Shown here in pieces: positions 57,940-64,000 of a stretch of DNA of 64,000 nucleotides. Position 1 is the stretch's first letter; every line of letters begins with the position of its first letter. Under the pieces are notes generated by a model. That model was not told the DNA's origin. It made no database searches and saw only the letters and a program-made list of their open reading frames with translations. Position numbers and translations under genes: made by a program. Origin of the DNA: Girardinichthys multiradiatus (lineage: Eukaryota > Chordata > Actinopteri > Cyprinodontiformes > Goodeidae); NCBI RefSeq assembly GCF_021462225.1, contig NC_061811.1:24699663-24763662 (forward strand). The letters run 5' to 3'.

Positions 57940-59775
57940 CGAGGCCGGCTTTACGCAGGGGCAATGCCCCTTCAAACAAATGCTTGACCCCCTGAAATTA
58001 ATTTTAAATCACACAAGCACAAGCCCCCGCCTTGCCTCTCCCTCCTCCTCCTACACTGGCCTGATGTTTCTTTAAAAAAGGGCCGGAGAGGGGGGCATTT
58101 CGGCACAACACCTACTGAAAAACGCTTGCATTTTCTTCCAATCAGCATCCATGCATGACATGTTTTATACTCAGAAAATCCGTGATTTTCCTAAGACATG
58201 TTGACTGATGTTTGTCAGGTTCAATGAAGAGAAAGACAGGGAGATATACAACCAAACAGACAAATTAGACCATTTCACTAATTTCACTTCATTATTTTGA
58301 TCTTAACGTCTGAAGAAAGAAAAGAAAAAGCATGGCTACAACCGTCTTTCTGAGTGTCCAGTAACTCTCACAATACAGTGTTGATAATAGAAACAAACAT
58401 ACAGTATTTTATAATTACAGAATGCTGGCCTAAAGTCTGTTCTGTGCAGGTAAAAGTCACTTTTACTCAAGGAGCTCTTTTCATGCAAGCATTTCTATTC
58501 TAACAGTTGAGGAATCATTTAGCTAGGTAGTTAACATTACAGGCTAATATATGTCGAAGGCTAAATATAATACTCTATTATATAGAGCAGCAAACACAAA
58601 ATGATAAATAAATAGGAAATGTTACTTAGCTGTCTATCTGATTTTATTAGCCTAATAATAGACCCAATGTTAACATTAACTACCTAAAATGTTATAAATA
58701 AATTTGGCCTTTTTTTTGGCACCTGCCTCCAAAAATGTCTGTGCATGTTCTGAATGATTCTGGTTGTAGCTTTCTGGATATTTTTTGTATTTTCCCCCTT
58801 CAGCATGAAGCATCTCTCAACATCAAGCTTAATAAAGTAAAGGCTGCACTTCGGTATATATTAGATGAACTCTTAACAGGATTTTGGGCGTTTACAATTG
58901 ACCAATATAATTTCACAGTGACAGTAATTAATGACCATCACTGATTGATGATGTCATGTTCAACAGATTCTCTTTTTCAAAATAAATGAACTACTGATGA
59001 GTAAAAAGACACATTTTGAGATGTGTAGGTTTTTACTTTTCTGCCACACAATGACAACTATTTTTGATAGAATTTTCCCATGAATAATTATAAAAACTCC
59101 AATTTGATTCAGTTTTATTTCTTTAGCACCAATTCACAACACGTCGCTTCAAGGCACTTTACAAAGTCGGTTCAATCAAATCATACAGATTTCAAGTACA
59201 TACATTCCAAAAAACCCTAACTATCAAACAGTGCAGTCAGATTTAGGTTATTATTCAAGTTGGTTAAAGGTTTTTCCATCTAAGGAAACCCAGCAGATTG
59301 CATCCAGTCAGTGACTTGCAGCATTCACTCCTCCTGGATGAGCATGTAGAGACAGTGGACAGTCACTTGCATTGACTTTGCAGCAATCCCTCATACTGAG
59401 CATGCATGTAGCGACAGTGGAGAGGAAAAACTCCCTTTTAACAGGAAGAAACCTTCAGCAGAACCAGGCTCAGTGTGAGCGGCCATCTGCCACTCCAAAC
59501 CCTCCAAATGTTGTGAAAAGCAACCCAAATTTGAACAATCCCTCCAAAGCTATTTTCTTCCTGCCCAACGTGTTCGAAAGAAGCCCAACTGGGGGGAAAT
59601 CAGTCCAGTCTGGCAAATTGCACAGCAATACACAGTTTACCCCAATCCCATAAAGAAAACGCTAATCAAAAGCAACAATAAACATGCCGGTGCATGATGT
59701 GTATGCAATGCACAATAATGCCCCCTGCACACTTCCGCCTGCCCCCTCATATATGCATGCCTAGAACCGGCCCTG
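57940..59775. mobile_element. Non-autonomous hAT-like element in pcnt intron 46
   Basis: Left end CGAGGCCGGCTTTACGCAGG and right end, reversed, CAGGGCCGGTTCTAGGCATG are imperfect terminal inverted repeats of the CAGNGCCGG hAT type. The flanking 8-bp sequences GGAGTATA (57932-57939) and GGAGTGTG (59776-59783) agree at 6 of 8 positions, the length expected for hAT duplications. The interior has no transposase that I can recognise and hosts the repeat at 59103-59494. Confidence 0.6.
59103..59494 (+). repeat. Dispersed teleost repeat, copy 2 (nested in the hAT-like element)
   Basis: Begins TTTGATTCAGTTTTATTTC and runs to GTGAGCGGCCATCTGCCAC, matching 6504-6885 in order and orientation with small differences (for example CTTCAGCAGAACCAGGCT for CTCCAGCAGAACCAGGGT). 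Confidence 0.8.
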
Positions 59776-59922
59776 GGAGTGTGCCAAAAAAAATGTTTTT
59801 CTAGACTATTTCACTATCAAATGTTTTAAAAGTTGTATCCTTCATCTAATCAATCTGTCCATAAATAAATGTCTGATATCTGTTCATTCGTCCATCTGTT
59901 TGTCCATTAGTGCATTTATATA

Positions 59923-61360
59923 CAGTACAGACCAAAAGTTTGGACACACCTTCTCATTCAAAGAGTTGTCTTTATTTTCATGACTGTAAATATTGTAGCT
60001 TCAAACTGAAGGCATCAAAACTATGAATTAACACATGTGGAATTATATACTGATCAAAAAAGTGTGAAACAACTGAAAATATGTATTTATATTCTAGGTC
60101 CTTCAAAGTAGCCACCTTTTGCTTTGATTACTGCTCCACACACTCTTGGTATTCTGTTGATGAGCTTCAAGAGGTAGTCACCTGAAATGGTTTTCACTTC
60201 ACAGGTGTGTCCTGTCAGGTTTAATAAGTGGGATTTCAAGCCTTATAAATGGGGTTGGGACCATCAGTTGCGTTGTGCAGGAGGTGGATACAGTACACAG
60301 CTGATAGTCCTACTGAATAGACTGTTAGAATTTGTATTATGGCAAGAAAAAAGCAGCTAAGTAAAGAAAAACGAGTGGCCATCATTACTTTAAGAAATGA
60401 AGGTCAGTCAGTCCGAACAATTGGGAAAACTTTGAAAGTGTCCCCAAGTGCAGTCACAAAAACCATCAAGCGCTACAAAGAAACTGGCTCACATGAGGAC
60501 CGCCCCAGGAAAGGAAGACCAAGAGTCACCTCTGCTGCGGACGATAAGTTCATCCGAGTCACCAGCCTCAGAAATCGCAGGTTAACAGCAACTCAGATTA
60601 GAGAACAGGTCAATGCCACACAGAGTTCTAGCAGCAGACACATCTCTAGAACAACTGTTAAGAGGAGACTGTGTGAATCAGACCTTCATGGTAAAATAGC
60701 TGCTAGGAAACCACTGCTGAGGACAGGCAACAAGCAGAAGAGACTTGTTTGGGCTAAAGAACACAAGGGATTTATTCAAAATTGAAGGCATACTGAACCA
60801 GCATGGCTACCACAGCATCTTGCAGCGGCATGCTATTCCATCCGGTTTGCGTTTAGTTGGACCATCATTTATTTTTCAACAGGACAATGACCCCAAACAC
60901 ACCTCCAGCCTGTGTAAGGGCTATTTGACCAAGAAGGAGAGTGATGGGGTGCTGCGCCAGATGACCTGGCCTCCACAGTCACCGGACCTGAACCCAATCA
61001 AGATGGTTTGGTGTGAGCTGGACCGCAGAGTGAAGGTAAAAGGGCCAACAAGTTCTAAGCGTCTCTGGGAACTCCTTCAAGACTGTTGGAAAACCATTTC
61101 AGGTGACTACCTCTTGAAGCTCATCAACAGAATGCCAAGAGTGTGTGGAGCAGTAATCAAAGCAAAAGGTGGCTACTTTGAAGAACCTAGAATATAAGAC
61201 ATATTTTCAGTTGTTTCACACTTTTTTGTTCAGTATATAATTCCACATGTGTTAATTCATAGTTTTAATGCCTTCAGTGTGAAGCTACAATATTCATAGT
61301 CATGAAAATAAAGAAAACTCTTTGAATGAGAAGGTGTGTCCAAACTTTTGGTCTGTACTG
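59923..61360 (+). mobile_element. Tc1-like DNA transposon with ~275-bp inverted repeats, dead
   Basis: Ends CAGTACAGACCAAAAGTTTG (left) and its reverse complement (right), each flanked by the TA target dinucleotide (59921-59922, 61361-61362). The inverted repeats extend inward to about 60195 and 61090, far longer than needed, so they include the 3' end of the transposase frame. Length 1,438 bp. Confidence 0.93.
60339..61197 (+). pseudogene. Tc1-like transposase, internal deletion and catalytic loss
   Basis: The first frame (60339-60785) has the paired helix-turn-helix DNA-binding region (MARKKQLSKEKRVAIITLRN ... KRYKETGSHEDRPRKGRPR). The second (from about 60774) has the catalytic end with QQDNDPKHTS and SPDLNPIKMVW. 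Between WAKEHKG and DLFKIEG about 60-65 residues are missing with a frame change, removing the W-S-D-E block that carries the first catalytic Asp. The third acidic residue of DD34E is Lys (NPIKMVW instead of NPIEMVW). The enzyme cannot cut DNA. Confidence 0.88.
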
Positions 61361-61579
61361 TATATAAACCTGAATATCACTGAAAGCTTAACGTATTTCA
61401 GTGATTTAATGTGAATAGTGACTTATATACATTAATTACACACAGCGTGATATGTTTCAGCTGTTCCTTTTGATGGTTGCGACGCACAGCTAACAACCCA
61501 AATATTCAGTTTATTAGAAAATGTAAATACTACATAAGACTCATTTAAAAAGAAAATAATATTTTAAACAGAAATGTTG

Positions 61580-62040
61580 GCTTAATGAAAGGCATGTCCA
61601 TGTACTGTACAGTATATGCACTCAATACCTGATCGGGGCTCCTTTGGTAGGAGTTACTGCATAAATGGGCGTGCCATGAAGATGATCGGCCTGTGGCTCT
61701 GCTGATGTGTTTAGGAAGCCCAGGTAGCTTCCATGGCATCTTTCACATTGCCTGCATTGTTGGGTCTGGTGCCTTGTCTCATCCTCTTGAGACGACTTGA
61801 TAAAACACAGTGGACCAATACCAGCAGATGACATGACTCCACAAATCATCATTGACTGTGAAAACTTCACACTGGATCTCTGGCAACTTGGATTCTGTAC
61901 CTCTCCACTCCTTCTCCAGACTCTGGGACCTTGATTTCCAAATTAAATGCAAAACCTACTTTCATCTAAATATATTGTTATGAACCACTGAGCAACAGTC
62001 GAGTCCATTTTCTACTTAGCCCAGGGAAGTAATTGTCTGG
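61580..62040 (-). mobile_element. Tc1-like transposase relic
   Basis: The minus strand reads KFSQSMMICGVMSSAGIGPL then CFIKS, resembling the SVMVWG...SAAGVGPLCFIK segment of the element at 62784. After that only scattered matches (MPRR-like end, AEPQADHL) remain, with deletions. An older member of the same family in opposite orientation. Confidence 0.65.
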
Positions 62041-62781
62041 TGGGCATCTATTGGGTTGGCAGTCTCATGATTGTGTAGGCCATAATTCAAAAATACTTTA
62101 TTCATTCTAAAGGGAAATTAAATAAGCCACTACAACCTGCTGCCACCTTGAGTGGCGCAATTCTAGAAATATGATAATATGACCTTTCTGTATTAAAATC
62201 TTTCTTTAATGTTCTGAGAAAGGGAATTTTGTTGTTACCTTAGCTGTAAGCCATAATGGTCCAAATTAAAGAGATATACTTTAAATGCATCACTTTGTGT
62301 AATGAAGCAATGTTTAAATCCATTCAAAGTTTTATTTTTTGAATTGAATAGCTGAAATAAACCCTTCAATAATATATCAATGAAGTTGTTAATATTGTAA
62401 ATATGTGTGGGCGATAGGGACTTAAAATTATCTGATATTTTCTGGTATTTATTGTGAAAACAAAACAAATAACATATGATTTACAATTTATTTTCAGTCT
62501 TTCTTAGGTACAGCTGTACTGTTGTGACTGCATGGCGCAGTGCCCCTTGCCTCACAAACAAATACTGCTCTTAAGACCCATTTTCAAATGGGCTTCTTCA
62601 GAACACCAGTTGTGTGAAAATTGTAAAAATATATTATAGTCAGTAAATGTGATTTACAATAAAAGTGATTAATCGTTGTCACAACAATGAAAAGTTTTTT
62701 TGATTAACAACTTTTAATGAGATTTTTCAATAACACACATATGGGAGTAATTGGTTACAAAGTGGTATCAAAACTTGTATA
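62041..62781. other. Intronic or intergenic sequence, nothing recognised
   Basis: AT-rich stretch between two Tc1-like elements; no signal supported. Confidence 0.35.
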
Positions 62782-62783
62782 TA

Positions 62784-64000
62784 CAGGTCCTTCTCAAAAT
62801 ATTAGCATATTGTGATAAAGTTCATTATTTTCCATAATGTCATGATGAAAATTTAACATTCATATATTTTAGATTCATTGCACACTAACTGAAATATTTC
62901 AGGTCTTTTATTGTCTTAATACGGATGATTTTGGCATACAGCTCATGAAAACCCAAAATTCCTATCTCACAAAATTAGCATATCATTAAAAGGGTCTCTA
63001 AACGAGCTATGAACCTAATCATCTGAATCAACGAGTTAACTCTAAACACCTGCAAAAGATTCCTGAGGCCTTTAAAACTCCCAGCCTGGTTCATCACTCA
63101 AAACCCCAATCATGGGTAAGACTGCCGACCTGACTGCTGTCCAGAAGGCCACTATTGACACCCTCAAGCAAGAGGGTAAGACACAGAAAGACATTTCTGA
63201 ACGAATAGGCTGTTCCCAGAGTGCTGTATCAAGGCACCTCAGTGGGAAGTCTGTGGGAAGGAAAAAGTGTGGCAGAAAACGCTGCACAACGAGAAGAGGT
63301 GACCGGACCCTGAGGAAGATTGTGGAGAAGGGCTGATTCCAGACCTTGGGGGACCTGCGGAAGCAGTGGACTGAGTCTGGAGTAGAAACATCCAGAGCCA
63401 CCGTGCACAGGCGTGTGCAGGAAATGGGCTACAGGTGCCGCATTCACCAGGTCAAGCCACTTTTGAACCAGAAACAGCGGCAGAAGCGCCTGACCTGGGC
63501 TACAGAGAAGCAGCACTGGACTGTTGCTCAGTGGTCCAAAGTACTTTTTTCGGATGAAAGCAAATTCTGCATGTCATTCAGAAATCAAGGTGCCAGAGTC
63601 TGGAGGAAGACTGGGGAGAAGGAAATGCCAAAATGCCAGAAGTCCAGTGTCAAGTACCCACAGTCAGTGATGGTCTGGGGTGTCGTGTCAGCTGCTGGTG
63701 TTGGTCCACTGTGTTTTATCAAGGGCAGGGTCAATGCAGCTAGCTATCAGGAGATTTTGGAGCACTTCATGCTTCCATCTGCTGAAAAGCTTTATGGAGA
63801 TGAAGATTTCATTTTTCAGCAAGACCTGGCACCTGCTCACAGTGCCAAAACCACTGGTAAATGGTTTACTGACCATGGTATCACTGTGCTCAATTGGCCT
63901 GCCAACTCTCCTGACCTGAACCCCATAGAGAATCTGTGGGATATTGTGAAGAGAACGTTGAGAGACTCAAGACCCAACACTCTGGATGAGCTAAAGGCCG
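62784..64000 (+). mobile_element. Tc1-like DNA transposon, cut by the window edge
   Basis: Begins CAGGTCCTTCTCAAAATATT after a TA dinucleotide (62782-62783), a well-known fish Tc1-family terminus. A ~330-bp leader precedes the transposase ATG at 63112. The right inverted repeat is outside the window. Confidence 0.9.
63112..64000 (+). pseudogene. Tc1-like transposase with a single nonsense codon
   Basis: MGKTADLTAVQKATIDTLKQ opens the helix-turn-helix DNA-binding domain (DISERIGCSQSAVSRHLSGK). An in-frame TGA at 63334-63336 interrupts the reading frame after KIVEKG. Beyond it the same frame stays open to the window edge and includes the catalytic triad region: SDESKF (first Asp), QQDLAPAHS (second Asp) and SPDLNPIENLW (Glu). 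One point change is enough to explain the stop, so this copy is much younger than the other Tc1 elements here. The C-terminus is beyond the edge. Confidence 0.9.

Noticed and set aside
58735..58944. A 69-codon plus-strand frame near 58735 as the next pcnt exon
   Set aside because: Reading from the only good acceptor (CCCTTCAG at about 58803) in the phase required after exon 46 gives an immediate stop.
1..64000. CRISPR array, operon or prokaryotic defence system
   Set aside because: The window is eukaryotic: split genes, vertebrate tRNA and fish transposons. No regularly spaced identical repeats with unique spacers were seen.

Overview
The window reads as nuclear DNA of a teleost fish, probably a percomorph. 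Three things point there: a large vertebrate centrosomal coiled-coil gene split into many short exons, a canonical vertebrate tRNA-Lys(UUU), and a repeat population typical of ray-finned fishes (DIRS1-like element, RTE and Rex1/L2-like LINEs, several Tc1-like transposons, a tRNA-derived SINE, hAT-like pieces). No database search was possible. Family names rest on motifs and on recalled homologues.

The left third (1-20.5 kb) has no intact protein-coding gene that I can support. It holds a tRNA-derived SINE with a clean 9-bp target duplication (732-1078), the tRNA-Lys gene (1722-1794), a 36-bp tandem array carrying CRE sites (2041-2129), a decayed C2H2 zinc-finger gene (minus, about 5163-5905), a dispersed fish repeat (6504-7380), a 5'-truncated Rex1/L2-like LINE (8732-9742, minus) and a 5'-truncated RTE LINE with a 12-bp target duplication (10210-10863). 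It also holds a THAP-type first exon (plus) overlapped by an antisense SWIM-domain relic (11340-12110), a complete-length but mutated DIRS1-like retrotransposon (12478-17517, minus), a 26-bp perfect inverted repeat (17865-18045) and relics of an RNase H-bearing LINE.

From 20.6 kb to the right edge the window is dominated by one plus-strand gene, pericentrin (pcnt; AKAP9 is its paralogue). A CpG/GC-box/CRE promoter at 20.6-20.73 kb precedes the start codon at 20872. I could chain 46 coding exons (20872-57494) with consistent reading phase, about 3,235 codons, nearly all GT-AG; one intron is best read as GC-AG. The C-terminal part, including the PACT centrosome-targeting domain, lies beyond the window. 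The product is almost wholly coiled coil, as expected for a pericentriolar scaffold that anchors gamma-tubulin complexes and signalling enzymes.

The pcnt introns carry many transposon remains: Tc1 relics (31.7-32.2 kb and 47.4-47.9 kb), a hAT-like MITE (28.77 kb), Rex1/L2 and RTE fragments, and in the 6.3-kb intron 42 a 3.0-kb RTE element (50326-53325, minus) beside an L1/Tx1-like relic. After the last visible exon, intron 46 contains a hAT-like element with an 8-bp target duplication (57940-59775) hosting a second copy of the 6.5-kb dispersed repeat. It also has a dead Tc1-like element with unusually long inverted repeats (59923-61360), a Tc1 relic (about 61580-62040) and a younger Tc1-like element (62784 to the edge) whose transposase frame is interrupted by only one stop codon.
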